The notes under the pieces are model-generated. The model did no database searches. It was not told where the DNA came from and worked only from the letters and a program-made list of their open reading frames with translations. Positions 1 to 11,222 of a stretch of 64,000 nucleotides of DNA are shown here, piece by piece (position 1 is the first letter of the stretch; each line of letters begins with the position of its first letter). Origin of the DNA: Mixophyes australis (lineage: Eukaryota > Chordata > Amphibia > Anura > Limnodynastidae); contig JAVHZZ010000004.1 in the NCBI GenBank assembly GCA_036250195.1, forward strand, positions 257,359,011-257,423,010, written 5' to 3'. The position numbers were made by a program, and so were the translations under genes.

Positions 1-503
1 GGCCTGGTTCAGTTGCCTCTTCCCGTTATTATCTATGCTGTTACCTGCTCTGAATGCATCGCTGACTACTGCTGATTCGTTCCACATACCTTCGATAAGC
101 TGTGGTCCTTCATCTGCTGCATACCTGGATACTGTTGATCTCTGCTCATCTGACCCATTCATTACTGATTGTTGCTGTGATCATCTCTCACTATTTACTC
201 TGCCTACATCGCAGTCCTCTGCTCATCCCTTCCACAGCCATGTGGTGATAGTTGTGGCTCATCATCTGCAGTATACTCGGCATTCCATTGAACTTTGCAT
301 TTATGTTCCACTCCTTAGTGGTACTTGCTGTGATCAACGCTCACTATGTATTCTGTCTGTACTGCTGAACTCTGCTGACTGTTTCTGCTCTCCTGTATAA
401 CAGCCGTGGTCCATCATCTACAGTATACTCTGTACTCCATTGAACTTTGTATTTATGTTCCACTCTTAAGTGGTGATTGCTATTATCACCATCTGATATC
501 ACT

Positions 504-536
<33 letters not shown>

Positions 537-1107
537 GGCATCCGCAGCGCCGTACAGGAACAAACAAAGTTACAATACAAGGTGAGACAGCACAGTACAG
601 TAAACAATAAGCACAGTAACTCGGTGAGCTCAAAGCACAGCTAGAGGGGCGGGGGAGGGGAGAGGGGAAGGTCCTGCATATGGCTGAGCCCGAGAGGGAG
701 GGCCCGGATGACAGGGAAACCCCCAGAGGGGAGAGGAAGGAGCGAGAGGGGACGGGGGGGGGGGAAGAGGGTCCTCGAGGAGCAGGGCTAGGTAGCTGGA
801 GAGCCGAGTTAAGAGTGGTGAGGACAGGAGGAGAGATGACCCTGCTCAGAGGAGCGTACAATCTAAGGGATTGTAAGGGACTGTATCTTTCTTTATGCTG
901 CCTAGATCTGTTCTCCCATCTGTCTCACTGGGAACTTCCCTGGAGGGCCGCGATCTGCAGGGTAGAAGCCGCTGAAGTCCAAATTTCCTTGCGAGAATCC
1001 CTGGTGAATACCTTCCATCCTGTTAGACTCCGCGCCTCTAGGAATGTCTAGCCAATACCAGTTGAGACAGCAGGATCTCACTCATTTCCTCGTGTGCAAA
1101 CCTGACA
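1..1107 (+). mobile_element. 5' LTR of Gypsy A, truncated by the window start
   Basis: The sequence ends in CCTGACA and is followed at 1121 by the gag start of element A, so it reads as the 3' part of a 5' LTR. Its last ~200 bases resemble the end of the solo LTR at 3499-5130; both carry a GTTAGACTCCGC segment. It holds a ~153-bp spaced internal duplication (about 236-330 and 401-475) and is interrupted by an L2-type insertion at 508-879. The left end lies outside the window, so full length is unknown. The 36-aa-to-120-aa frames across it look like chance. Confidence 0.7.
508..879 (-). mobile_element. L2-type LINE 3' end with (TAA)n tail
   Basis: On the minus strand the insert runs from a TTGTACGCTCC-like segment to a GCGCTGCGGATGCC segment and ends in a (TAA)n run at about 508-536. 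This is the same tail architecture as the L2 copy at 59095-59505. Flanking ACTGTAT occurs at 501-507 and 880-886, consistent with a 7-bp target duplication. The middle is G-rich and purine-biased on the plus strand. It is a 5'-truncated retroposon with no coding capacity left. Assignment to L2 rather than another LINE tail is by resemblance. Confidence 0.6.
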
Positions 1108-1120
1108 GTAAGAACCAGCC

Positions 1121-2950
1121 ATGACCGATCCTGAGAGAGAACCCTCTGCTACAGATTTACTCCAACGCCTGTATTAAAGTAATTTAATCATTTTCCAATA
1201 AGCATTGTCTAAGCGATTTCTTGTGGTTCCAAAGCACAAGAATTTATTTTAGCAAAAGCAAAAGTTTTAGCAGTTCAATACATAATTATAATACAATACA
1301 GCCGATACCAAATACATACATACCGCCATGCCTCCTGCGCTCCGCTGGTACCAGCTACAGTACTTCAGTCCAGAAGACTGTGGTCAGAGATGACTGCTAG
1401 CTGGCACCAGCAGAGCTGTATATTTACACTCAGTGATACAGAGAAAACAATACAGATGATGTGGCTTGCTTCGATAGGTCCAGGCTTCAGGAGGGTCCAG
1501 TGTAATGCAGGTCATAGGCCAGTTCAAACAACCCCCTCCAAAGGTGGGGGTTAACATTCCAAGGGTGGGGGTCTTCTCTCCAGATGATGACTCTGATTTT
1601 CCCTCCTTGAATCCAGTTTAAACTAGTCTATTTACATTTCACAGACAGTATCATTTTAAACATTTATTCCCTATCATCGCTAACTAGAATATGCAATGTG
1701 TGATCCCTTCGGCGAATGAACCGGACAACTGCAGATAAATAGGGGATTAAAATGATACTAAACATGACACATTTCCTGTAACCTGAACCTTAAATATCAC
1801 TAAAGTGTACATATAACCTTAATATATATAAAACTATAAACCGAATACCATCTGCTCATAAACGACTGTGGAATGGAACCATTATGAATATGAAATATAT
1901 AAATAAATGAATGTGAGAGTGCGAGTGTATGCATGCGTATTTTATCGAGCGATCGTGCCATGCCACGTGTTACGTGACGTACTGATTGCAATTGCATGGT
2001 AAAACAATATTAAGCAATATACTTTCGTTCATCCAATTATACGACTTCGACACCTGGTTGATAGATTGGAACGTCAAGATGCCATGCAGATTCAACTGCT
2101 CCAGTGCCTTCAGTCACTGGCTCATCGTATGGACAATTTTCAAGTTTTTCCCATCTCCGCCTACTACGGTACAGGTGGCTGTTCATCCAGTTGTTCCGGA
2201 GACGTCTTCAAATTCTTCTGCCCTACGCCTGCCAATGCCTTCTAAGTTTGATGGTAATTCTAAGTCTTGCAAGGGCTTCTTGAATCAATGCCTTATTCAA
2301 TTTGAGCTTCTTCCACAGAATATTCCTTCTTCAAGGGCCAAAGTTGCATATATCATTTCTCTTTATCTGGGCAAGCAATGGCCTGGGCCTCTCCTGTGTG
2401 AGAACGGAATGATAATCTTTTAAATGATTGCTCTGCCTTCATTTCTACTTTCAGAAGGATTTTTGATGAACCAGGGCGAGATATTTCCTCAGCTTCCAGT
2501 ATCCTTCGATTACTCCAGGGCTCACGCTCTGTGGCCCAATATGTAATTAAATTTCGGACTCTCTCCTCTGAATTACAATGGAAAGATGAAGCTCTGGTAG
2601 CTACCTTCTGGCAAGACCTTTCTGACAAAGTCAAGGACACTTTGTCTTCTCAAGAATTACCAGAAACCTTGGATTCCCTAATTTCATTATGTAATAGAGT
2701 GGATATTAGATTCTGTGAAAGGTCTTCTGAGAAGGAGAATACTAGACGCTCATTTTTTTGATTAGCTCCTCGATTTCAACTTCCTGGTTCTTCGGATGAA
2801 CCTATGCAGTTGGGTCATTCTCGTTTAACTCCTGAAGAGAGAAAAGAGAATCAAGAATAAATTCTGTCTTTATTGTGGGGATGCTGGACATGTTCTTAAA
2901 CTTTGTTCTAAATGGTCGGGAAACACCAGACCTTAGCTTGTTCATGAGAG
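1121..2950 (+). pseudogene. gag: Gypsy A gag, interrupted
   Basis: An ATG at 1121, 14 bases after the LTR end, opens a Gag reading that is cut at 1169 by a solo LTR and resumes at 2053 in a continuing sense. The capsid region (about 2230-2420) contains CKGFLNQCLIQFEL and AKVAYIIS, which match the Gag of Gypsy B in this window. After a frame break the C-terminal capsid continues at 2531-2761. A zinc knuckle, CLYCGDAGHVLKLC (CX2CX4HX4C), sits at about 2862-2905. Gag would form the cytoplasmic particle that packages element RNA. Several frameshifts and stops (for example at 2762) make it non-functional. Confidence 0.8.
1170..2052 (-). mobile_element. Solo LTR, probably retroviral type, inserted in Gypsy A gag
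   Basis: This 883-bp block begins TG and ends CA and cleanly splits the Gag frame. On the minus strand its 3' part carries an AATAAA signal (plus-strand TTTATT at 1243-1248), a TTGTGCTTTGGAACCACAAG segment and a terminal ...TTAATACA. The same segment occurs in the solo LTR at 48640-49421 and in diverged form at 24190-24612, so the three are one family. The flanks share CCTG or only CC depending on where the ends are placed, so the target duplication is ambiguous. No internal retroviral genes remain. Confidence 0.7.
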
Positions 2951-3043
2951 GTCAGGCTAGGGGCATTTTATCACTCTCCGGATTTTTCTTTTGACCAAAT
3001 TTGTTAGTTCCCTGTCAGTTTACACTGGGCCTCTGAGACTGCT

Positions 3044-3493
3044 CATACTACTGCCTTGTTGGATTCAGGAGCTGTGGGGAATTTTATCTCTCTACATCTT
3101 GTTAAGCAGTTGGCTCTTCCTACAGTGCCTTTGGAGAAGTCTATTATGATTACTGGTATTGATGGAGCTCGCCTCACCAATGGTTTTATTCAGCATCGCA
3201 CTAGCCCACTTTGTTTACAAGTAGGAGCATTCCATCGGGAGGAAATGTCTTTCCTTGTTCTTCCTCTTACCACCAGTCCGCTTATTCTAGGTCTACCATG
3301 GCTTCACCTTCATTCGCCACAATTGTATTGGCCTTCTTCTCAGATAACAGCATGGGGTAAAGCTTGTTCAGGTAGATGTCTTACTCAAGTCAAGCCTTTA
3401 AGGACTCTTTTTGCTTCACCAGACTCAAACACCTCTGTTCTACCACCACAGTATTCCTCTTTGCTGATGTTTTTAATAAATCTAATGCTGAAC
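3044..3493 (+). pseudogene. Gypsy A aspartic protease and linker to RT
   Basis: The frame contains a retropepsin active-site motif, LLDSGAVGNFI, near 3056, followed about 80 residues later by ILGLPWLHLHSPQ. That pair is the same spacing seen in the Gypsy B protease region. The domain would dimerise and process the Gag-Pol polyprotein. A later frame change gives FADVFNKSNAERL at about 3460-3493, which corresponds to the linker before RT in Gypsy B. The reading is then broken by a solo LTR at 3499 and resumes at 5131. Upstream, 2951-3043 is a degraded Gag-protease junction. Confidence 0.75.
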
Positions 3494-3498
3494 GATTG

Positions 3499-5130
3499 TG
3501 TCACACGACGGTCCCATAAACAGGTACCGGCGCTGTTACCTTCATCTGGTAAGCGGTGATTGAACTTATTATTTTGTTCTAAGACATCACTTTTACTCAG
3601 GTGCTCCTTATATTCGTTTTGAACCTCCTCTCCACTCTGATTGGTTCTGGTAATTTGGAACACTATTTAAACCTCCCATGATTCTCTATGCCTGGTCTGT
3701 TCTTCGTGTTATCCACTCAGTACTAGGATTTGGCTTCCATAGGTCTGACCTACCTATTATCCGTTTATCAACTGGAACCAGCTGGACTCTTTGCCGTTAT
3801 GGTCCCTCTCACCTGAACTCATTATTATAGCTGAACTTCACTCCGCTGCTAACCTGCAAGTGTACCATCAATGTGAACTGCCTCTTACACCTGTGTCCAC
3901 TGCGGCAGCTCAAGTTCCTCACTTCTGCTTGCCTGACTCAACACCGCTACTGTCTCGTTGTTGGATCTACTCCTGAGTTACCTGTCACCTGTAGTTCCAC
4001 GCCTGGTTCAATTGAACTTCACCTCGCTATTAATTTGCAAGTGAATCATTATTGTGAACTACCTGTTGCACCTGTGTCCACTGCTGCAGCTTCAGTTCCT
4101 CATGTCTGCTCGCTTGGTTCAACACTGCTATTACCTCAACATTGGATCTACTGCAGAGTTACCTGTCACCTGTAGTTCCACGCCTGGTTCAACTGAACTT
4201 CACCTCACTGTTAATCTGCAAGTGAATCATTACTGTGACATGCCTGTGACACCTGTGTGCACTGCTGCAGCTTCAGTTCCTCTCGTCTGCTCACTTGCTT
4301 CAACACTGCTATTACCTCATCGTTGGATCTACTGCTGAGTTATCTGTCACCTGTAGTTCCATGCACGGCTCAGCTACACTTCACTTCTCCGCTACTTCTA
4401 GGTAACAGACTGCCTGATATACTTGTATTCATCTCTGCCATTTGGGATTGATATTAGTTGGTTTACGGACTCAACGCCTTGTCATCGCTATATATCGGGA
4501 ATACTGCTATGCCGGTGACTCACCTGCTACATTGAATCATCTATGTTTACGGATCAGCTAGTTCTACACTCTCATTCCACTTGAACTGTTGCTGTATCAG
4601 TGATTCGCCTGTTATGCTGTGTGTTACCCTATTGGATGTAGCATTTTCCCTTAATCATCTCAGCGTTGAACTGTTGTCCTAACTCAACCTGCTGTTGTCA
4701 AAGGTTACCAACTTTGAAGTAACGTGTAGTGTTTCATCTTCTCTTCTGATCAAGGTGCCGTGTGCTTAGCCTCTCATCATCTCAAGTTATTTCATCACTC
4801 ATTATTGCAGTATCTATTTCAATTACTTTGCAGCATCCTTTGAGTTTACAGCTACTACTTCCCAGTATTACTGCCGCCTGTGATGCCTGTGAGCTATAAA
4901 CTTTCTAATTCATGTATTGGAATTCTCTAGTTTACCCATTGTGTCTAAACTCCACCACTCTCTGCCAGTTGTCGCCTAGGAGACAGCGACCTGCGGGATA
5001 GGAGCGGCAATGTCCATATTCCCTTGCGGGGATCACTGGCGAAGACCTCCTACCTGTTAGACTCCGCACTCCTGGGCGAGTTCCACCTCGGCAAAGACAA
5101 GGATCTATTAATTCATTCAGAGTTGTGGCA
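3499..5130 (+). mobile_element. 1.63-kb Gypsy-type solo LTR with GATTG duplication
   Basis: The block starts TGTCACAC and ends GTGGCA, and is flanked by exact GATTG copies at 3494-3498 and 5131-5135. Removing it plus one GATTG restores the reading through NAERL into LPPHRP, so it inserted into an existing pol. A TATA-like ACTATTTAAACC lies near 3663. Most of the unit is C/T-rich repeated sequence. Its final ~200 bases match the LTR end of Gypsy A, so it is a related family. It is a solo LTR left by recombination, with no internal genes. Confidence 0.85.
3835..4380 (+). repeat. Three ~181-bp tandem units inside the solo LTR
   Basis: GGATCTACTG recurs at about 3963, 4145 and 4325, and surrounding blocks (CCTGTGTCCACTGC, CTGTAGTTCCA) repeat at the same spacing. 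The units are imperfect. They account for much of the unusual length of this LTR. Confidence 0.75.
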
Positions 5131-7480
5131 GATTGCCTCCTCATCGTCCATAGGACTGCCCCATCGATCTAATTCCAGGTAAAATGCCACCCAGAGGGCG
5201 TGTCTATCCTTTTTCATTGCCTGAGGCTGAGGCTACCACAAATTATATTAAGGAAAATTTACAAAGAGGTTTTATTAGAGATTACACCTCTCCAGCCGGA
5301 GCTGACTTCTTCTTTGTAAAGAAAAAAGATGGAACCCTTAGCCCCTCTATTGATTATAGATGGTTGAATACCATCACGGTGAAGAACCTCTACCCCATTC
5401 CATTAATCACAGAATTATTTGATCGCATCAAAGGTGCAATTTTTTTTTCTAAACTAGACTTTCGTGGAGCATGCAACCTAATTAGAATACGAGCTGGAGA
5501 TGAATGGAAGACTGCGTTCAACACACGCGATGTCCATTATGAATATCTTGTTATGCCCTTTGGTCTGTGCAATACACCTGCAGTCTTCCAGAGCTATGTC
5601 AATGAAATTTTTCGTGATCTCCTGTATTCTTCTGTGGTAGTGTACCTTGATGATATACTATTTTTTTCGAAAGATCTCCAGTCTCATCGCCTTCACCTTG
5701 CCGAAGTTCTTTTCTGACTACAAAAAAAACAACCTGTACTGTAAATTGGAGAAATACTCTTTTGAAGCCACGGAGCTGCCTTTCCTAGGGTACTGTCACG
5801 GTTTGGTATTTTGGACTCTGGATCTGTTCATAGATGTTGTGGGAACAGATCCTCGGGGAGTGAGAATATGGTAATACACTGGTAAGTGGTAATGATAGCC
5901 TGAGGTTCAAATAGATGCCAGATGCAGGATAAAAGTACAATCAGAGGTTTAATGATGACTGGATGAATATACAGGAAAGTCTTGATATATGTATATATAT
6001 ATATACACACTAGGAGCGTAGTACAAGGTGGGCGGAGCCACCGGCAATATCATATGCAATATGAACAATCAGCATATAATTAGATATGGTTTTGAATGCA
6101 CAGTCCAGCAATAAGGTGGAAAGAATAAGGCAGCAGGTATATGGTATCACAGTTGAGCAGCCCACATCAGAGGAGAGATTAGCTGTCCAGGTAGCAGTAT
6201 ATGCACAATAGATGCGGCAGCAATCAGGAACCAAATAATGCCTTAATGCTTTCAATAATACATGAACAGTTCAGCCAGAGAAAAGAACAACAAGCAGCTT
6301 GATGATACGACCTGTGGAGTGTCATACAGCAGAGATATTTGCAGCATGAGCTGAATAGTCTGTGGAATAGTACACAGCAGAGACAGTTGCAGTTTGATCT
6401 GTATGGTCTTTAACAGCAACACAGCAAGGCACTGACGATCCAGGTGAGAGCTCACAGAGTAGGTAGGAACCTAATCAGACTGGTAACATGATCAACAGGC
6501 CCAGAGGAAAGGAAGGAAGTGCCTTTTCAAGTCTGGAGCCAACGCAGGAACCAATAGGAATCTTAATTAGAAGTAGACAGGTAATCAGTCTGCACCTGTG
6601 CAGATCAGAACTTGGAGGTTTGAAGTCTGTTAATGAGACACCTGTGAGTGTCTCAGTCTTTGTCTGTGGAAGCCAAATGAGCAGCGTGGGACAGGTACAT
6701 TGTGTCTGGTACTGATCTGCGGATGGATCCTGAAAAAGTTTGGGCTATTTTTGAGTGGCCTCGTCTCAATACACTCAAAACTATCCAACGGTTTCTGGGT
6801 TTTGTCAATTATTACAGATGTTTTATTTCTGGATATTCCACCATTGTGGCTCCATTAGTAGCTCTCCCCAAAAAAGGTGCTGACACTCAACATTGGCTTC
6901 CAGAAGCACTTGAGGCATTTTCTTTTCTCAAAGAAGCATTTTCTACTTCTCCTGTCCTAAAGCAACCCGACCTTTCCCTCCCATTTTTTTTCAAAGTTGA
7001 TGCATCTACGATGGGAGTTGGAGCTGTTCTTTCACAGAAGTCTATTCAAGGGAAACTCCATCCCTGTACTTTCTTATCCTGAAAATTTCTACCAGCAGAA
7101 AGGAACTACTCCATAGGCGATAAAGAGTTACTGCCCATTAAATTAGCATTGAGCGAATGGCGCTATTTGTTGGAAGGGGCCCGACATACTGTTACAGTAT
7201 TTACAGACCAAAAACCTCCTTTATCTCCAATCTGCCCAATGCTTATTTCCTCGTCAAGCCCGTCGGTCACTCTTCTTCTCACATTTTAACTTACATGTTA
7301 CGTTTAAACCTGGCCTAAAGAATAAGAAAGCTGACGCATTGTCTTGGGCATTTGACAATACTGAACCTGAGGATTTTCTGGATCGTCCCATTTTGGATCC
7401 AAAATGTGTCAATGCCCTCAATCTATCCAAGAATCCTACTCCCCCTTTTCCAGGGGGAAAACTTTTGTTCCTCCCTATCT
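5131..7480 (+). pseudogene. pol: Gypsy A reverse transcriptase and RNase H, interrupted
   Basis: RT runs from [18 protein letters not shown] (about 5184) through [13 protein letters not shown] (motif A, catalytic Asp kept) and VVYLDDIL (motif C, about 5638). A frame break near 5711-5720 follows. The frame FLGY at about 5780 is split by a solo LTR (5794-6693) and resumes as SGTDLRMDPEK at about 6703. The connection and RNase H follow: KVDASTMGVGAVLSQK at about 6990, then a stop at 7080, then [13 protein letters not shown] and VFTDQK. Later residues are frameshifted, with KKADAL-like sequence near 7330. It would have copied element RNA into DNA. Upstream of 5184 the reading contains a stop near 5158. 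Confidence 0.85.
5794..6693 (-). mobile_element. 900-bp solo LTR with GGTAC duplication, inside RT
   Basis: The insert begins TGTCACGG and ends GGGACA and is flanked by exact GGTAC at 5789-5793 and 6694-6698. Excising it joins the RT frame across FLGY-IVSGTD. The likely transcriptional sense is minus, since an ATTAAA-type signal reads on that strand near 5950, but the strand is uncertain. No coding sequence remains. The family differs in sequence from the other solo LTRs in the window. Confidence 0.8.
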
Positions 7481-7788
7481 ATGAAAGAGACTATTGATCT
7501 GGTTCCATGTACCTGCTAGCAAGAATTATAATACCATCTGGGTTATCGTTGACCGTTTTTCCAAAATGGCACACTTCGTCCCTTTGGTTGGTCTGCCTTC
7601 TTCTGCTGTCTTGGCCCAACATTTTGTGAAAGAGATTTTCCGTCTTCATGGTTGCTCTTCAGAAATTGTCTTGGATCGAGGGGTCCAATTTGTATCCAAG
7701 TTTTGGAGATCTCTGTGTCACCTTCTGGGCATCCGGCTAAAATTTTCCTCTTCATATCACCCTCAAACCAATGGGCAAAAGGAGATGG
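7481..7788 (+). pseudogene. Gypsy A integrase, internally deleted and 3' truncated
   Basis: The core continues YNTIWVIVDRFSKMAHFVP (about 7525), EIVLDRGVQFVSKFWRSL (second catalytic Asp) and SSSYHPQTNGQKE (Glu region). Compared with Gypsy B, sequence between the GK-TFVPP segment at about 7460 and YNTIWV is missing. That gap should hold the HHCC zinc module and the strand with the first catalytic Asp. Homology stops abruptly at about 7788, so the integrase C-terminus, chromodomain and 3' LTR are absent. The protein could not integrate DNA. Confidence 0.8.
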
Positions 7789-8216
7789 TTAATAAAAAAA
7801 ATAAATTGAAAAGCTTGTGAAGAATTTTGTTGAAATGTCTGTGCTGTTTAGAATGGTTCTGCCACAATTTTTATAAACTTAAACTATTTTTATAACTTTT
7901 ATTATTCTGCATTAAATATTTTTGAAATTTTTTCAGCAATAAAACTGTAGCATTAACACTGTATGGTTTATTGTGGGTATGTTACAAATATTAGTTAATA
8001 AAGGTTAATATTAGTTTGTAAAGTTTATGAGTTTATTTGTTTATACTGGTATAAATTTAGAAAGGGTAAATATGAATAGGTTGCCAATACAGATGTAAAG
8101 GGTTGGTATAACACTACACTTTATTAAACTGGCTGCCATATGCTAGACGCATCAATGCAATAGACTACTGCTATTGCTATTCTGTTGCAACCATCAAATT
8201 AACAAGTCATTGATGT
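7789..8216. other. AT-rich non-coding stretch after the Gypsy A breakpoint
   Basis: No frame or motif is recognisable. The block contains AATAAA-like sequences and lies between the truncated integrase and the unidentified ORF at 8217. It probably belongs to the same unidentified element as that ORF, but this is inferred from adjacency only. Confidence 0.4.
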
Positions 8217-9262
8217 GTGAACACCGCACCACGTGGAACAGGTACAGGCATCTGCAATTTCCATACACAAGCCCCCAACGGAGCCCCAGCTCGAGGAAGT
8301 ATCGGAGGATTATCGTGGATCGATTGTAAATTTATACACACTACACGATGGAAAGGTGATTGTAACAAAAATTTTGAATGGTACGACCAACTAAGTGAGG
8401 CGACAATCGACCATTTGGAAAGACATTCAACTATGACTACACACACTAACCAGACTTTCGAACGACCGTCCTATGTCGACTGGTTGAGGCGATTATTGGA
8501 TGAAAAACCTGTAGTATGCACCCAGCTTTACTAATGAAAACACTTTGTCTATCTCTATTTCATCAGTTAAGAGAAGAAGACTGTTTGTGGAGGAAGTAAC
8601 TGAGCATGGAAGTAATGTACAACACACCACACAGCCTGAATCCAACACAGTCATAATTCAGCTACAGGAAAGTGAGCAACCCGAAGAGGTGGACACATCC
8701 CCAATTGAGGTCACTGAAAATCACGAGGCAAGAACAGAACTGGTGAACACACCTCCATCACAAGTTGAAGCTGAAATTGAAAGCCTCTTTCCTCAACCAA
8801 CAGAGTGGGAGGAAGGAACTCATGATGATGCAAGTCAAGAGGAGCCAGTCACTTGTTCCTCTGAGATTCGCATGGTTCTGGACAATCAGAGACAGATTAT
8901 GCCCAATCTAAATCTGTTTGTTCAAGCACTTTTGAACCAAGGAATGTGTCAAATGAAACATTCAGCAGCACTCAGGGATGTTCAACTGTCACAGCATCGA
9001 ATGTGGGCAAAATTTAATGAAATTTGGATCACAGAGCAACAGGCAACAGCTGCAAGCCTTGTAGTTTCCACAAGTCTGCAACTGATTGTCAGTAACATGG
9101 TGCAGTCCAGCCAGCTTTGATACAAACCTCTGAAGCATCCACACAAACAGATGTAACTAAAGCTGAAGACCAGACAACATCCACAGATGAACAACAACAT
9201 GATTGTAGCCCACTGGCCAGGGTGACTGCACCACATCAGATAAGTACACTTTGTACCATCTT
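8217..9262 (+). pseudogene. Unidentified protein remnant in three overlapping frames
   Basis: I do not recognise this family. Three frames follow each other directly: 8217-8531 (105 aa, ATG start), about 8524-9117 (~190 aa) and about 9110-9262. Shifting by one base at each junction would give roughly 340 residues. The N-terminal part has LSWIDCKFIHTTRW, NFEWYDQLSEATIDHLERHS and YVDWLRRLLDEKP, which looks like a compact folded domain. A basic patch, KRRR, follows at about 8570. The rest is rich in Glu, Gln, Ser and Thr and ends in a Gln-rich helix-like stretch with repeated His/Gln. It is more protein-like than chance frames here and is probably an accessory or second ORF of a mobile element. 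It lies between a Gypsy truncation and a satellite array. Confidence 0.45.
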
Positions 9263-9510
9263 TTTTCCCCACTTGTACTGTGTTTTGCCTGTCCCACTTT
9301 GAATTCTTTTCCTGTAGACAAAAATGCTGTCACTCATAGCTATTTTCTCCATTTCTCACTTTTTAAGTGCCAGCCTCACCTACATCCAATCACCAATCAT
9401 GACTCGTCAATGAAGATACAATAGTCAAAACTTTCATCATTGAAGACAGAAGAGCCCACTGGCCAGAGTGACTGCAGCACAATAGGTAACTTTGCACCAT
9501 CATTTTTCCC
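9205..9510 (+). repeat. Local duplication bordering the satellite array
   Basis: A block with CCCACTGGCCAG, GTGACTGCA and a following TTTGYACCATC segment occurs at about 9209-9262 and again at about 9451-9506, ~242 bp apart. The first copy overlaps the end of the unidentified ORF. The duplication links the ORF-bearing segment physically to the array that follows. Confidence 0.6.
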
Positions 9511-9514
9511 TCAT

Positions 9515-11222
9515 TTCAAAGATATAGCCACCTCCTATTCAGGAATTTGTAGTGAACTATAATTCAATCGGATTGTGGTTTTGTTACTTTCTGAAGTGCT
9601 CTAAATTGCCGTATTTGTATTTTGTTTGCTATGTATCTGATGTCATCTGCCATTCTTTACATTCCTTTCTCAATCATTGAAGTCCGTCCACTTGGACAAA
9701 TACTAAGACTGAAGTTCCTTATCATTGTAAAAAAAATACATTCCTATAGCCTGACATCTACATAAAAGTTTTTGGGTATTCCACCCGTGGTTGTGGGAAT
9801 ATCCTACACCCAAGGAGAGGTTCAAAACTACTAATGCCCTCTGTACCTCTTCTTGGGGGCATAGGTGGAATTAAAACAAAAATATCACATACTTGAAAAT
9901 ATAATTCTAATTGCTTGGACACTAACATCAACAATTCAAATTATTCCAGAAAATTCAGGCCGAGGGTTATATTAAGGCATTTTTGCCTTATTTGTGTTTT
10001 CCTTCTTTCTCTTCAATGGACATTCAACAGATATAGTACCCGCTTTTGAAGAATTTACATTGATCTGTAATTCTATGGATTATGGTTTTGTTGTTTTCTG
10101 AAGTGCACTAAAATGATGAGTTTGTTTTTCATTTACTAAGTTTCTGATGTCATCTGCCATTCTCATCTTCACATTCCTTTCCCTTAGCTTGAAGTCTGGA
10201 ATTTTTGACAAATACTAGGATCCTCATGTCCTTATCATTGTAAAACAAATTATATTCCTACAGCCTGTCACCTACAAATAACATTTTTGGGTGTCCCAGC
10301 AAAAGTCTTGGGAAAGCTCTGCACCCAAGAAGAGGTTCCACCCTCCCAATGCCCTCTGTACCTCTTCTTGGGGGCAGGGGTGGAATTCAAACATAAATAC
10401 CACAGACTTCCAAATATAAATCTAATTGCTTTGACACTAACATCACCAATTCGAGTTATTGAGAAAATTGTTGCTTGGTTGATGGCTATGTTGAGGCCTT
10501 TAGGATTGATGGAGCCTTAGTTGTGGTTTCTTCTCTTCTATTACCTGGATATAGTATCCCACTCTTCAGGAATTTGCAATGAACAATAATTCCATATGAT
10601 CCTGGTTTTGATGTTTTCTGAAGTACTCTAAAATGCTGAGGTTGTATTTCGATCGCTAGGTATCTGATGTCATCTGCCATTCTTGTCTACACATTCCTTT
10701 CCCTTAGATTGAAGTCCTGCCACTTGGACAAATACTAGGGTCTTAATTTCCTTATCATTGTAAAACAATTTATATTCCTATAGCCTGTTATCTACAGATA
10801 ATATTTTTGGGTGTCTCAGCCTTGGATGTGGGAAAGCCCTGCACCCAAGAAGAGGTTCCACCCTCCCAATGCCCTCTGTACCTCTTCTTGGGGTCAGGGG
10901 TTGAATTCAAACATAAGTATCACATACTAGAAAATGTAATTCTAATTGCTTGTACACTAACATCAACAATTCAAGTTATTGCAGAAAATTGTTCCCAGGC
11001 CAACGGCTATTTTAAGGTATTTTAGCCTTCGTTGTTTTTTCCTGCTGTCTTTTCAGTGGAGATTCTAAAGATATAGTACTCTCCTCTTCAAGAATTTACA
11101 ATGAACTGTAATTCAATGGATTACAGTTTTGTTGCTTTCTGAAGTGCTGTAAAAGGGTGACTTTGTTTTTGGTTTACAACATTTCTGATGTCATCTGCCA
11201 TTGTCGTCTTCACATTACTTTC
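9515..11222 (+). repeat. ~520-bp satellite array, left segment
   Basis: The landmark ACAAATACTAGG recurs near 9696, 10210 and 10728, giving monomers of ~514-518 bp. Each monomer carries CCCAAGAAGAGGT and its reverse complement ACCTCTTCTTGGG ~24 bp apart, forming a 13-bp-stem hairpin, and a shared TGATGTCATCTGCCATT segment. A ~75-aa frame recurs at 10287 and 10807 but is not kept intact in all units. The array is interrupted at 11223 by Gypsy B and continues at 17176 and 22025. Confidence 0.85.

Noticed and set aside
680..1051. 123-codon ORF at the L2/LTR junction
   Set aside because: It crosses an insertion boundary and is purine-rich low-complexity sequence.
10287..10520. ~75-codon ORF recurring in the ~520-bp satellite
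   Set aside because: It is open in some units but altered in others, and shows no domain; better explained by shared DNA.
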